Shown: positions 45,030 to 55,860 of the stretch, piece by piece | How positions within the stretch are numbered: position 1 is the stretch's first letter | How the letters are laid out: every line of letters begins with the position of its first letter | The notes under the pieces: generated by a model | What the model saw: only the letters and a program-made list of their open reading frames with translations | What the model was told of the DNA's origin: nothing | Database searches by the model: none | Assembly (NCBI GenBank): GCA_027972325.1 | Contig: JAPMOS010000001.1 | Span: 1,211,001 to 1,275,000 of the forward strand | Origin: Paratrimastix pyriformis | Lineage: Eukaryota; Preaxostyla; Paratrimastigidae | Length of the DNA stretch: 64,000 nt | Direction of reading: 5' to 3' | Made by a program: the position numbers and the translations under genes

Positions 45030-45631
45030 ATGATTGGCCAAAACATCGCCGGAGGATCACCGTTTCGTCGCCAGATTTCTTGCTCCAGCTGTGGGCAGCC
45101 AATTCTCAACCGTGGCTTCTTCAAGCAACAACACAGTGATGTGGTGATGTGCGAGGCATGCTGCTTTAAAAGCCGGGATACTCTGCCTTCTCCCATGGTT
45201 CACTATAGCAATGCGTCATGGTATGGTGACGCTCAGATCGCAGGTGTCCCGAGCGATAATTACGTTAATGGATTTTGCTGCGACGGATGCCGGGGCAACT
45301 TTCGGGGGACCCCGTTCTGGCACTGCCAACAGTGTGGGGATTTCGACCTCTGCCCGAATTGTTTCCATACATTCTCACATTCATCTTTCTACGCGGGCCA
45401 CACCTTCGCCTTCTACTCCGGCCAGGCCGGCCCGGCCATCTGCGGCCCGGTGCCCTTTATGCCGCTTCCTCTTCCTCCTCAAGTTGCCCCGGTCTGTTTT
45501 TTTTCATCATTCGAGGCTCTCACCGTCAAAGGTAGCCTCCGATGATGCCGCAGGTCCTGGGGCACGGCTTGACCCATGGGTTCCGCCCCCCCCATAACAA
45601 TGATATTCCCCCACCTCCCATGGCTCGTTAA
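45030..45631 (+). CDS. ZZ-type zinc-finger protein
   Basis: Two exons: one running from 45030 to a donor near 45493, and a second that opens PPMMPQVLGHGLTHGF and ends MAR-stop at 45631. Two zinc modules are visible: CSSCGQPI...CEACCF near residues 12-45, and a full ZZ domain, CCDGCRGNFRGTPFWHCQQC followed by GDFDLCPNCFHTFSHSSFY. ZZ domains bind two zinc ions and read histone or N-degron peptides or serve as protein docking sites. There is no second recognisable domain. The ATG at 45030 is the first in-frame Met, but the frame is open upstream to about 44934 without a Met, so an upstream exon could add residues. It follows the coiled-coil gene's stop by only 127 bp on the same strand. Confidence 0.75.
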
Positions 45632-46364
45632 GTCACTCCATCCCGTGCTCATAATCCATGTTCATAGCCACACTTCGCACACCTTTGTGATCCGCGATGG
45701 AAGAGGAACAGAGTTGACGATGATGCATTTTCCAAAGCCACACTCGCAGGTGCGGGAATTATCCGCCGAGGGCAGTCCGCCTGGATTCAGGGCAAGACTA
45801 AAATTAGATCCTCAGAACGCTCCACACTAAATTCATCGCTCATACACGCTATCCCGAGCTCGGAAGCGGCCTCGCTCCCTGGCCGATGTTGATGTCGGGG
45901 AACCCCCCCGGGGACGAGATTCCCGTCACCACGGAACGCACCTCGCAGCCCTCGTCATTGATGCACCAGGTGGTTCTCGTGCATCATGTTCTGAGGTGTG
46001 TGAGTGGGGTGTGCGTGAACAAGATGAAGTGGCGGATGGGGTTTGTTCCATTCCAGTAAAATGTGTGTCGGGTGGACGAGGTCCCAGCGCCCCTCTGGGA
46101 CCTGCACCGGGACCTTTCTGCAGCACGGGTCACCTCGTGGATGTGGCCGTCACGGGGGGCTGGGCAGCAACCGATGCTGGCCTCACCCCTCGTGGCCGCC
46201 TTCCTCCCTTCCGCAGGCCGGACGAGGGCGGTGGCCGTGGGGGTGATCTTGCGGCATGGGTAGGGAGGGAGACGTCGGGTGAGCCGCGGGGGCCCCCGGG
46301 GTGCTGTCTTTGTCCTTACCAGGAGGTCTGGTCTCCAGTCCCCCTGTCGAAGACACCGGCTCTC
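45632..46364. other. Gap between ZZ gene and RING gene, possible small unresolved gene
   Basis: This 733-bp interval has no confident gene. On the minus strand, about 45955-45849 reads CINDEGCEVRSVVTGISSPG and on to a TAG. Its balanced composition looks coding, and it could be the last exon of a small minus-strand gene whose upstream exons I could not find. A + strand frame at about 45660-45830 (HTFVIRDGRGTELTMM) is also open, but no start or splice partner was found. Confidence 0.3.
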
Positions 46365-47224
46365 ATGGAGCGACCCTTAATTCTGGATCCACAGCACGCT
46401 CAGCGGCTGATTGAGTTGCAAGACGCATCGTTACGAACGACGACGCGCTCTTTTCTCCGCTCTTGCCTCTCGTTGACGACGTCATGCACCCTCTTCCTCA
46501 TCGTTTTTATGGCAACTTCAAAACTCAGTGTGGCTGGGTATGTCTTCATATTGATCATTGTCGCGCTCCTTCTCTTCTTTTCGGTGGTTCTCCTCCTTAC
46601 GTCATTCCGCCGGCCTGCGATCCGACGCAGAATCGGATACAACCGTCCTGCCCTTCCAGTACCGCTTCCACGCGATCCTATCGGACGCCAACAACTTGTT
46701 CCCATCACTCCTTTCACCCTCCTCCATGCACATCTTTCCCACCTCGATCGAGATTTCACGATGCAAGGTCAGAAGTGCCAACCCTGCAGTGAAAGAACTT
46801 TTTGCTTTTAGATTACGAGGTTCTCCTCCTTCTCGATGGTATGCTGCAAGCCGAGCAACAGAGGCTGCACCAACAAGACCGCGGTGCCACAGACGAGCAG
46901 CTCGCCACCCTCGTTCCGAGGCTATACCTTCCAGCCCCGGCGGTCACGGACCCGCCTGCCACCGGCCTCTCTCCGCCAACCCTGGAGCCTGCCCTGGATG
47001 AGGGAGAAAAACACCCTGCGGGAATTGTGCAGGAGACGTGCACCATCTGTTTGGAGGACTTCAAAGCCAACGACATGGTGACCACTCTGCCCTGCGCCCA
47101 CGCCTTCCACGCCGATTGCATTCGCAAGTGGCTCCAGCTGAACGCTGTCTGCCCCAACTGTAAAGCCAGGGTCTTTCATGCCCCGACCGAAAGGGCACAA
47201 GGAGAGGCGACGGCGACTCGATGA
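46365..47224 (+). CDS. Membrane-anchored RING-H2 E3 ubiquitin ligase
   Basis: Two exons (46365-46767, 46812-47224) encode 271 residues. A short cytosolic N-terminus (MERPLILDPQHAQRLIELQ) is followed by two adjacent hydrophobic segments, about residues 41-57 (SCTLFLIVFMATS) and 63-84 (YVFILIIVALLLFFSVVLLL), which look like a membrane hairpin. A linker leads to a C-terminal RING-H2 with C3H2C3 spacing: CTICLEDF, then CAHAFHADCIRKW, then CPNCK. The RING recruits an E2 to ubiquitinate membrane or cytosolic targets. No other domain is seen, so the substrate is unknown. The single intron starts GTCAGA and ends TTTTAG. The 3' end converges on TMEM107 140 bp away. Confidence 0.85.
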
Positions 47225-47364
47225 TGGGCCGTCATGCAGGGTTCCGCGATGGGATGTGTGGGCCTGCCGACACTCAGGCAAGGCGGCACGACCAGGCGAG
47301 GCGCGGCCCGGTTGAGAATATGTGGTCTCGGGTGCTACCGATAAGGCAACGAGGTTGCTCGATT

Positions 47365-47925
47365 TCACCAGAACTCGCGCTTCTGGACGGCGCAAATCCG
47401 CATAAAGAGGAAAAACTCGACGAGGACCGGAATCATGCTGTCCGTCGATGGTGTGGCAAGGAAGCAATGAATGGTCACAGACATCGAATATATAATATTG
47501 TACCACATAAAGAGGTAGTGGAGTTCCTTCACGATAAATATTATCATGAAGATGGAGCCGAAACAATGGAAAATGATATCTGGAGGAGAAGAAATCACGT
47601 GGGTGGAGTAGGAAATCGCAGACCGATCACAGCCACGGCTGGGTGAAGAAGGGAAATGGTAAACATACCGACGAATTCGACGCAAAGGAGGAGAACAGCG
47701 ATCGAGATGGCTGTGTACATTCTGAACAACATTCAGAAAAACAAAATTCCCGGGGTCTGGAACAGACGATATTTGCACAGCTTCATATTGTGCTGCTGTG
47801 TATTTAATCGGGATGGCAGCCAAAATGTTGGTATTCATGGACATATAGGTCATAAGTGTCAAAAGAAGCTGAAACACAGTGAAAACAAAGCGTGTGACAA
47901 GCAAGGAAGTTGGCATATGCGCCAT
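47365..47925 (-). CDS. TMEM107: Transmembrane protein 107, ciliary transition-zone protein
   Basis: Four phased exons (47925-47768, 47721-47624, 47579-47504, 47437-47365) give 134 residues, against 140 in human. Four membrane helices can be read. TM1 is FVFTVFQLLLTLMTY, followed by the conserved SMNTNILAAIPIKYTAAQYE (compare the family pattern of 'N-I-A-LP-x-T-x-E-Y'). TM2 is AISIAVLLLCVEFVGMF, TM3 is IIFHCFGSIFMIIFIV and TM4 is IPVLVEFFLFMRICA. TMEM107 belongs to the MKS module of the transition zone, where it helps control membrane protein entry into cilia. Introns start GTCTG and GTACAA. The gene is AT-rich compared with its neighbours and diverges from the SQS1-like gene with 110 bp between starts. 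Confidence 0.82.
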   Translation of the reverse strand: MAHMPTSLLVTRFVFTVFQLLLTLMTYMSMNTNILAAIPIKYTAAQYEAVQISSVPDPGNFVFLNVVQNVHSHLDRCSPPLRRIRRYVYHFPSSPSRGCDRSAISYSTHVISSPPDIIFHCFGSIFMIIFIVKELHYLFMWYNIIYSMSVTIHCFLATPSTDSMIPVLVEFFLFMRICAVQKREFW

Positions 47926-48035
47926 TGGATGGAATTTCAAACTGGAGGAAGAGCCTCCAATACCCCAAAACAAGTCTTCCGATCAGGCAAACCGCACACC
48001 CCGCACCACAGACAGAGTCCCAGATGGACTCAAGG

Positions 48036-51000
48036 ATGCATACACAACGTGGCGGCCGCGGAGGCCGCGGAAGAGGTCGTGGTGGGCCATCTTTTGGCCG
48101 CGGACGTGGAGCCTCGGGCCGGTACAACATGGTTGCTTGGGCCTACGAGGGAAAACGACCCGGAGCTCCTCTTGAATACAAACCTCAAGATTCTACAAGC
48201 GTCCAGGCAAAGGCCTTTGAGGCTATGGTCTCCTTCCCACTTCCGCTTGCACTAATACAATGGGCGGCGATGATAGGCTGCCCCGCCGCCTCAGGCGTTC
48301 TCCCGCCGACCTCATTTCCGGCTGAGCGAATCTCAGCTGACCTCTCAAACTGACGCAATGCGAAGTCCTGCCGTGTCCCAAGGCGACGATCTTGTTCTTC
48401 GTGCCCGGAAGTATCTGGCCCACTTTGTCCGGGAGTCCGAGCCGTCCTTTGAGGTGGATTTGCTCGCTCCGCCACTTGAGCAGAAACCAGAGCCCGTGCA
48501 AAATGCGCCCGTTATCAGGGAGCCGCCGCCCCACCTTCCGACGGTCGAGGCGGAAGAAATTCCACCCACGACTGACTCCCCCGTGCTGACCCCTCCCCCA
48601 CCGCCATTCCTAGCTCCGCCTTGCCCGCACCGATGCCAGGCGTTGGATCGCAAGTGGCTTCGTTCCCTTTCGGCCGAGGACCGGAAGAAGGTCTTGGCGC
48701 AACGGCGCCAGGAAGAGATTGAACGCGAGCGGCTGGAAGCCCAGGCCGAGCGGGAGCACTACAAACTGGTTCAGACCATCTGCGACCAAGAGATCCTGGA
48801 CGAGCGTGGTCTGGCGCCCGTTGGGGCCATCGCTTCCTCAAAGCATCTTCCCCACTTTCCCTTGGCCCGCACACCCCTAGAGATCGGCGCCCCGACGATA
48901 GCCCATGATGTCCTGCATGCTTCTCGCGAGATCCGCAGTGCCACGATCCGCGAGGCGGCCCTGGCGGAGGCGACTGCCCCAGATTCGGTGGGGAAGGAGG
49001 ACCACCATCGCGTCCGAAGGGTAGAAGAAGACGTGTCGCAGCCCCGCCCAGGTGCCGCCGAGGACAAGGTTGAGGAGGGCGAACACGAGCCGGAGGTCCT
49101 CGACGAGGCCGAGGAGGAGTCGCCCAGCGACGAGGTGGCCCGCGACTTCGCTCGGGTTCGCTTGGCTTCTCCCCCCCGTCTGATGACCCACCCACCCCTC
49201 CCTCCGATAGCATGTCGCCCCAGACGAGCTGGCGTGGCTGATGGCCCAAGCCCGGATCGATCTTCCCCCGGCCTCCGCCCCACCTCGCATGCCTGCCCGA
49301 CCTCATTGCGCCCCCGAAGTGCCCGTTGGCACCCCTGCCTCGGCCCCATCGGTGGCCGCGTCCCCATCTCCGGTCCCTCTCGTCGCAACCTCTCATCGTC
49401 TCGCCCCTGCTGCGTCCCCGGTCCCGGCTACCCCGCCCCATCATGGCGTCTTGGCCAGCCCGGCGCCCGGGCCCCTGGAGAGCCCCTCGGTGGGGATGCT
49501 GGCCGAGGCCGAGGAGGAAACCATCCACTTCGGGCTGGGCTACAACCCCGCCCCCGCCTCGTCGGGCTCGTCGTCCGAGAGGATCTCCCCCGGGGTCGGC
49601 CAGACCGATGAAGACGAGGAAGAGGAGGAGGTCGACGAAGAAGACGAGGAAGGCGAGGAGGAAGAGAAAGATGGGGAGGGCGGCGAGGAAGAGGAAGACG
49701 ACGAAGACGACGAAGACGACGAAGACGACGACGAAGAGGCCGCCCTTGTCAATGCGGCGATTGCTCTCTCTTTGGGTGGCGCTCTCCCGCCCCCGGCCCT
49801 CTCCGCTCCACCTGCACCGGCTCACACACCCTGCCTGCCAACATCCTCACCCTCGCTCCTCTACCCGCCGCCCCCCGCCCCGGCCCCCTCGTTGGTGGCC
49901 ACCACCCCGGAGCACATCCCGTCGCCCCTCTGGCAGCGCAACCCCGCCGCCCAAAAGGCGTGGGCGGCCCACAACCCCAGCACACGAAAGCCACATGGGG
50001 GCCGCGCGGACCGCGAGGCGGGCCACTGGGACCTGGCCACCCAGCAGCCCCGCAGCACCCGCGGGGGCCAGGAGGAGCCCGAAGACGACGACCTGTTCCC
50101 GGAGGCGGCCGTCCCCCCGGCCTCGGCGCCCCCGGAGCCGCGCAAGTGGGGTGGGAAGCGGAACAAGCAGCCCGCTCGGCCGGCAGGCCGGTGGGACTTT
50201 GGCCAGGCGGGCACCCAGCCGGCCAAGCAGCCCCTCATCGCCATGGCCCGCGAGCTGCGGGCATTCATCGAGTCCTCCAAGACAAGGTCCCCACTCCTTC
50301 TCTCCATCCCCCCACCCTCCAGCCCCGGCCCTTGTGGACAGCGGATTCATCATCCTCGGACCGTCACCTTCAGGTACCACATGGAGCCCACCTCGTCTTA
50401 CCTGCGTTCGATGGCCCACCAGATGGCCCGCCTCTTCGGGCTCCAGTCCAAGGGCAAGGGCGCCGGTCCGCCTCCTCCTCCTCCTCCTCCTCCTCCTCCT
50501 CCTCCTCCACTCCCCCCCCAACCGCCCTCATTCCCTCATTCCCTCAAACCACCACTCCCTCCTCCCCTGTCTTCCCGTAGGCTCCATCCGCCACGTGGAA
50601 CTGGCCAAGGATCGTACCACCGCCCTGCCGGACTTCCCCGACCTGCTGGCCTTCGTCAACGAGCACGGCGAGGAAAACCCCGCCCGCGCATGGGCCCCCG
50701 TCTCGCGGAAGGTCGACCTGCGCGCCTTCGAGCGCCAGCGCCAATCCCTCCCCGAGGCCCTTCGCGCTGTTGCCGCCGCCCCGCGTACCCTCAGCAAGCG
50801 GCAACGCAGGTCCCTCTTGCAGGGGCTCGTGTCCCTGCCCCCACAGCACCAGCCGGGCGGCCGCCGGGGTCGCCGTCCCTCGGATGACGAAGACGAGGAG
50901 GAGGAGGAGGAGGAGGACGTGATTGAGGTCGACCTGACGCCGGGCGCCGAAGAGGAAGAAGAGGAGGAGGAGGAGGGAGCAGCGGAGGAGGAGGAGGAGG

Positions 51001-52254
51001 AAGAAGAAGAAGAAGAAGAAGAAGAAGAAGAAGAAGAAGAAAAAGAAGGGGCGCCTGGCCCTGGCGAGGGCCTGCCGATCGAGCTGCTCCGCTCGGCCAG
51101 GAAAGCGCACAAGGACCTCCCGGCCGGGTTCATGCTCCGCTCCGAGGCAGCTGCCCCGACCCCGTCCCCGGCCAGGCAGCCCAACCCCAACCCGCCGCCC
51201 GCCGCCTCGCCCTTTGACTTCCCCGCCCTCGGCGCCAAGCGTGGCCCAAAGCCCTCTCCCGCGCCCGCCCCTGGCCCCGCCCCCTCTCCCGCCGCCACCT
51301 CGACGGCAGCCCCAACCCCGAGCCCCATCAGCATCCCTCGTCCATCCCCGTCCCCCTCCGCCTCCGCCTCCGCCTCCGCCGGATCTGCCGATGCCGCCTG
51401 CTCGGACGCGGGCCCGCCCCTCATCACGGCCTACTTCTCCCTCCGCTCGGTGCCCGTCCATCTGCGGGGCATCGCCCAGCGGCGCCTCCGGCGCATCCTC
51501 CGGCGGACCCCGGCCGGCCGGGAGCCGCTCAGCCGCGAGGAAGAGCCCGCCCCGGAGGAGCTCGACCTGGTGGGGCTCACCGACCTGCAGTGCGCCATGA
51601 TGCTGGACGAGCTGCAGCGGCTCGAGGTCCCCATCGATGCCGCCGACCTGATCAGGCCCCTCGAGGGCCGCCCCCTGGCCGACGACCCCAGGGCCATGCC
51701 GCCTCGCCGCACCCCCCGCCCCGGGCCGGCCCCCGACCAAGGGCAGCTGGGCGACCTGGACGACTTTGTGGTTGCTGGGCCCGCCCTGCGGCTGCAGCAG
51801 CGCCGGGACCAGATCCTGCTGCAGGTCATCAAGCGGGCCCCCAAGCGGGGCGGCCACCGCAAAACCAGCACCAAGGAGCAGCGCCGGCTGACCCGCCAGA
51901 GCCAGGAGGAGGACGCGGAGGCCCGGAGAAAGACTCGGGCCGGGAGGCCCCGCCGGAAGACGCGCAAGCCGGCCGAGGAGAAGCGGGTCCAGGGCCTGGT
52001 CCACACCCGGCCCATCGAGGCCACCAACATGGGCCATCGGATGCTCGTGGCCCTGGGCTGGACGGGCGGTGGGCTCGGTCTGTGCCTCCCTCGACCCGGG
52101 GGTGGCACTCCGTGACCTCGGCCTCCCATCCACCCCACACTCAAACTCAACCCCGCCCCCTTCCACTTTGCTCCCGCCAGGCGTCCACGAGGACGGGATT
52201 CAGGCGCCCCTGCCCATGGTCGTGAAGAACAACCGCCTTGGGGTCGGCCTCTGA
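48036..52254 (+). CDS. SQS1-like R3H and G-patch domain protein
   Basis: Six phased exons (48036-48227, 48337-49155, 49211-50286, 50374-50465, 50581-52077, 52181-52254) encode 1249 residues. The N-terminus is RGG-rich ([13 protein letters not shown]). The middle has charged helices (LSAEDRKKVLAQRRQEEIER) and long Glu/Asp tracts. An R3H domain lies across exons 3-5: ELRAFIESSKTRYHMEPTSS, then YLRSMAHQMARLFGLQSKGK, then RHVELAKDR. The C-terminus is a G-patch: GHRMLVALGWTGGGLGVHEDG and VKNNRLGVGL, interrupted by the last intron. This matches yeast Sqs1/Pfa1 and plant homologues, which bind the DEAH helicase Prp43/DHX15 through the G-patch and activate it in splicing and ribosome maturation. The long (GAA/GAG)n coding tracts at 49610-49740 and 50890-51050 may vary in length. 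Confidence 0.85.
49606..51052 (+). repeat. Coding GAG/GAA/GAC acidic tracts in the SQS1-like gene
   Basis: Two purine-rich coding blocks (about 49606-49740 and 50886-51050) encode nearly uninterrupted Glu/Asp runs, the second including a pure (GAA)n core at about 51000-51040. They stay in frame with flanking R3H/G-patch coding sequence. Confidence 0.85.
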
Positions 52255-52576
52255 TGACCCTCAGGACTGGGTGTGTGTCTGTGTCCGTGTCTGTGTCTGC
52301 ATCTGTTTTTCCGCTTTTTGTGTAAATCATCCGGTTCGAGAGGCGCCGGGTCCTTCGCCGCAGCTTCCAACAAGGGCGAGCTCCAATCGATCATCTCGAC
52401 GTTGCCGTTCTTGCGCCCTTGGGGAGGCGAACAACCGCCTCTGAGAGGGACGAATAGAGTCAGAGGCACAGCCGTGGTGACGACTGGCGAGGGACGAGCG
52501 AAGGCCGCCAAGACGCACGATGCTGGGTGGCGCGAATGCCGCAGGAAGATGTCAACAAGGGAGAGAAGGGCTGGTT
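52255..52576. other. Convergent intergenic gap
   Basis: This 322-bp interval lies between the stops of the SQS1-like gene (+) and the SLC35F5-like gene (-). It contains a short (GTGTCT)n stretch at about 52267-52300. A minus-strand frame across it (VEMIDWSSPLLEAAAKDPAP) looks moderately coding-like, but no splice partner was found. Confidence 0.45.
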
Positions 52577-54156
52577 TCATGTCCCGGCGGCCAGGGAGGG
52601 GGCGAGCAGCGCGGTGCTGTCCCTGTCGCCCTCCCCGGGGGCCCGCTGCTCGCCCTCGCCGGCTGCTGCCTCGTCCCCCGCGTTGATCGACACGTCTGTC
52701 CGGGGGCCAGAGGTCCCATCGGCCCTTGGCGCTGCCCCGGGCTTGGGCTGGGGCTTGGGCTGGGGCAGGACCAATACGTTGACCAGGACGAAGCCCGCGA
52801 TGACGAGGGCCGTCCCCAGGAGGTAGAGCCAGGTGAACTGCTTCCCGTGGAAGAGGAAGTCCCCTATCCAACCCACCCGCGCACCCCCGAGGTCGTCGTC
52901 AGCAATCAGCACCGGCGGGGGGGACCAGCAGGACTCTCCCGCCCCACCACACCGCCATGGGGGGGCCGGCGGACCGAGCATGGCCAGGGGGATGGAGAGC
53001 GAGAGACCCACCGAGCTGGCCGTGGCCGAGGTGTAGAAGACCGACAGCGACCAGAGCCAGTCCGAGAGCAGCGACGAGCAGACCCCGTTGAGGAGCAGGT
53101 ACCCCAGGGTGGCCCATCCGGGCAGGGCGAAGGGCTCCAGGCCCGTGTAGTGGAGCAGCAGGAACATGGGCCACAGCAGGACCATGTTCCACATGCCGAT
53201 CAGCCCGAAGAGCAGCATCATGGGCACGTTCTGCCATCAACACCCCGGGGTCAAGTCAAATGTCAGTGGTGTGTAAGATGGATGAGGAGCTGCCGGGGTG
53301 TTGAGCAGGGAGGGCTGGGGAGGATGGAGCGACCTTCTCATCCCCGAGGAGCTTGCGGAGGAGGACGCTGTACAGGCCGAAGGTGATGGCCGAGACCAGG
53401 GCCAGGACGTCCCCCCAGAGGGTGGGGGCCGGTCCACCGCCGCCCCCACCGGTGTCGGTGAGGGTGATGACGACAACTCCACCCAGGCAGAGCAGCACCC
53501 CGGCCAGCTTGAACCATGAAAACCGCTCGCGGAGCATCAACAAGGAGAGCAGGAAGGCCCAAAGGCCCCCGCTGGCCGAGATGATGGAATTCGAGCTGAC
53601 TGCCCCCGAGGATGAGTCGACCACCAGCCGCCTGAACAAGACCTGATGTCAGATCGAGACTGATATTAAAGGTCCAATTCTGGAGAAACCAGAGCATCGC
53701 AAAGATGATACTCAGGGCTGCCATTTTGGGGAAAGGCATCAGCTGTTCTTGGGATGGTGGCCGAAGGATGGGAGAATCAGATGGCAAAGGTGACATGGCC
53801 ACTCTCATCGCATCATTGTTTCGGGTGGATTGCCTGTGGCAGCAACCACACCAGAGCCATTGAAAACTGTCCCGCCATTGGAGCCGGGTGCTCGATTGCA
53901 GGCGACTTCGCCATTGTTTGGAAAAAAAGAACCCAAAAAGATAGAGAGTAAAGAGGGAGGTATCCAGGTTCTAGAAAGGGACTGCTTCAGCGGTTAAATA
54001 ACGAAATGGACGAACCGTCAGGAAAAAAGGGTGATCGTAGTCCGAATCGTGAAAAATCGCCTGGATTAAGTTGGAGCTGGCAACCCAAATGAATACTACA
54101 GTTAACAAAAGAACGACACCAAGAAAATATCGTTTTTTGGAGCCTGCAGCTGTCAT
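52577..54156 (-). CDS. SLC35F5-like drug/metabolite-superfamily transporter
   Basis: Five phased exons (54156-54016, 53970-53643, 53599-53334, 53230-52975, 52863-52577) give 425 residues. TM1 carries the SLC35F signature FLGVVLLLTVVFIWVASSNL followed by PFFLTNLDTSLFTLYLFGFF. The next helices are SIIFAMLWFLQNWTFN with SLDLTSVSSNSIISASGGLW (the conserved 'N-x-S-L-x-x-T-S-V-S-S' block), LAGVLLCLGGVVVITLTD, ALVSAITFGLYSVLLRK, NVPMMLLFGLIGMWNMVLLW and LYLLGTALVIAGFVLVNVLV. That gives about ten predicted membrane spans, usual for the family. Substrates of SLC35F5 are not firmly known; yeast relatives sit in the vacuolar membrane. The C-terminal tail is hydrophilic and acidic. The start is ATG 54156 in an AT-rich stretch, 54 bp from the divergent oxidoreductase. 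Confidence 0.85.
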
Positions 54157-54210
54157 ATCATAGATTATTGCACCCCTCGGCGACTCCACATCCAGGAGTC
54201 ATCATCCAGA
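54157..54210. promoter_or_regulatory. Divergent promoter, SLC35F5-like / flavin oxidoreductase
   Basis: Only 54 bp separate the outward-facing start codons, the shortest shared promoter in the window. The 5' ends of the two transcripts must nearly abut or overlap. No motif was identified. Confidence 0.4.
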
Positions 54211-55693
54211 ATGTCATTCTCGCCGTTTGCGCTGAAAAACCTTCGGTTGAAGAATCGGTTTGTGCGAAGCGCGACCGCGGAAGGCATGTGTCCGAATGGG
54301 TTCGTCGAAGATCAACTCGTCGCATTTTATGAAAATCTGGCTCAAGGCCATCTGGGCCTGATTATCACCTCACATACGGCAGTGTCTCTTCGAGGATTGG
54401 CGCATATTCACGGACAGATGCGGATCGACAGCGACGACACGATCCCAGGACTTCATCGACTGGTTGAAGCCTGCCATAAGCACGAGACGCCCATTCTCCT
54501 GCAATTAGCGCACGCAGGCCCTGCGGCCGAGAACCCTCTCACACTTTTCCCAGATTATATGACCCCGGACGACTTCACCCGACTTGTCAGTATCCATCCT
54601 CCCTTGTCCCGTCTGCACACATTCACCAGCGCGAGGAGTTCGTCCAAGGGGCTCGGCGTGCCCAAGAGGCCGGCTTCGATGGGATCGAACTTCACGCGGC
54701 CCATGGGTACCTGTTCTCTCAAATTCTCTCGGGATGTGGAAACCACCGGACCGACGGGTACGGGGGCTCTGTCGAGAAGCGGGCTTCCTTCGTCTGCGAG
54801 GTCATGCGAGGCATCCGGGCACAGGTCGGGCCCGAGGTCCGTGACTCCACGTTCTTCCTGTCGTGACTCCCATTGCGAGTAGTACCCGATCGTGTGCAAG
54901 ATCAATGCGGAGGACTTCAAAGAGGGCGGGAACACCATCGGCGATACGTTCACGATCCTGACCATGCTGCAAGAGGCCGGGCTCGACGCCGTCGAGCTGA
55001 GGTGCGTCTTCGTTCGTTCGCTTGTCACTCTGAGACGATATTCTTTTAGCGGGGGCTTCCAGCGGTTGGAGGTCGTCAGCCGACTGGCCATCAATCCGGC
55101 ACGGCCCAGCCCGGACCACCCCGAAGGATATCACGGACCGTACGCCGCCGAGGTCTCGAGTTTTATGCCTCCTCTTATGTCAATTCTTCTTGTAATCCAG
55201 CTCCGCCGACTGGGTTTGCGCATACCCATGATGGTGGTGGGCGGTATTCGCTCGAGAGAAAAAGCCGATGAACTTGTCGAAAGTGGGGCCGCCGACTTGG
55301 TGAGCATCTCTCGGGCTCTTGTTTGTGAGCCGCACTTTGTTGCCCAAATCGAAGCCGATCCGAAAAAAACTGCAAAGTCTGTCACAACGATCGGTCTCTT
55401 TGCTTGATTTGTTTGGCCTCTTAGATGTGTATCCAACGCCAAGATGGGCTAAAACGGTGAGTGGGGTAAAATCCTTTCTTTTTGTCCCTTTTCTTGAAAT
55501 GAATCCTCTTCTTTTCCTTTTGTATCGTCTCCTCTTCCCTCTCTTTCTTTCTTCCCTCACCCCTTTCATCGTTCTTCTCCGGCAATTGCCCCATTGTCCC
55601 CGGGCCAACACGTTTTTCCCCCTATCCTGTAACCGGTGCTTCGGGACCTGTATTTCCACGAATGGACTGAGTTGTGTGACATTTGCGAGCTGA
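54211..55693 (+). CDS. Old Yellow Enzyme / NADH:flavin oxidoreductase family protein
   Basis: Five well-phased exons (54211-54585, 54630-54836, 54883-55001, 55050-55152, 55201-55376) encode the FMN-binding TIM barrel: [57 protein letters not shown]...[35 protein letters not shown] and [24 protein letters not shown] and RTDGYGG are diagnostic. These enzymes reduce activated alkenes or act as NADH oxidases. The C-terminus is unclear. Standard splicing at 55377-55424 gives KCVSNAKMG and a stop at 55452 (335 residues). A better family match, [13 protein letters not shown] ending in TGA at 55693, lies downstream in the frame obtained if 193 bp bounded by a TATCC repeat are removed. That Cys-rich tail resembles the iron-sulfur or structural Cys cluster of relatives. 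Confidence 0.8.
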
Positions 55694-55860
55694 TACAACG
55701 TTAACTTCCCGCTGCTTCTTGCAGTAAAGTGGAAGTGCTCTAACACAACGTTAATAATGCGTCACGCAAAAAAAGACATGACATTTCAACCGAAAACGGA
55801 CTGGTCACCACGGGGCTCTTTCAGCTCTTCCCTTTCCGCTCCCTTTCTGAAAAGGGTGGA
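55694..55860. promoter_or_regulatory. AT-rich spacer before the NHL-repeat gene
   Basis: This 167-bp AT-rich interval lies between the oxidoreductase and the next + strand gene. It should contain the 3' end of one and the promoter of the other. Two ACAACGTTAA copies (about 55695 and 55744) stand out as a short direct repeat. Confidence 0.4.
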
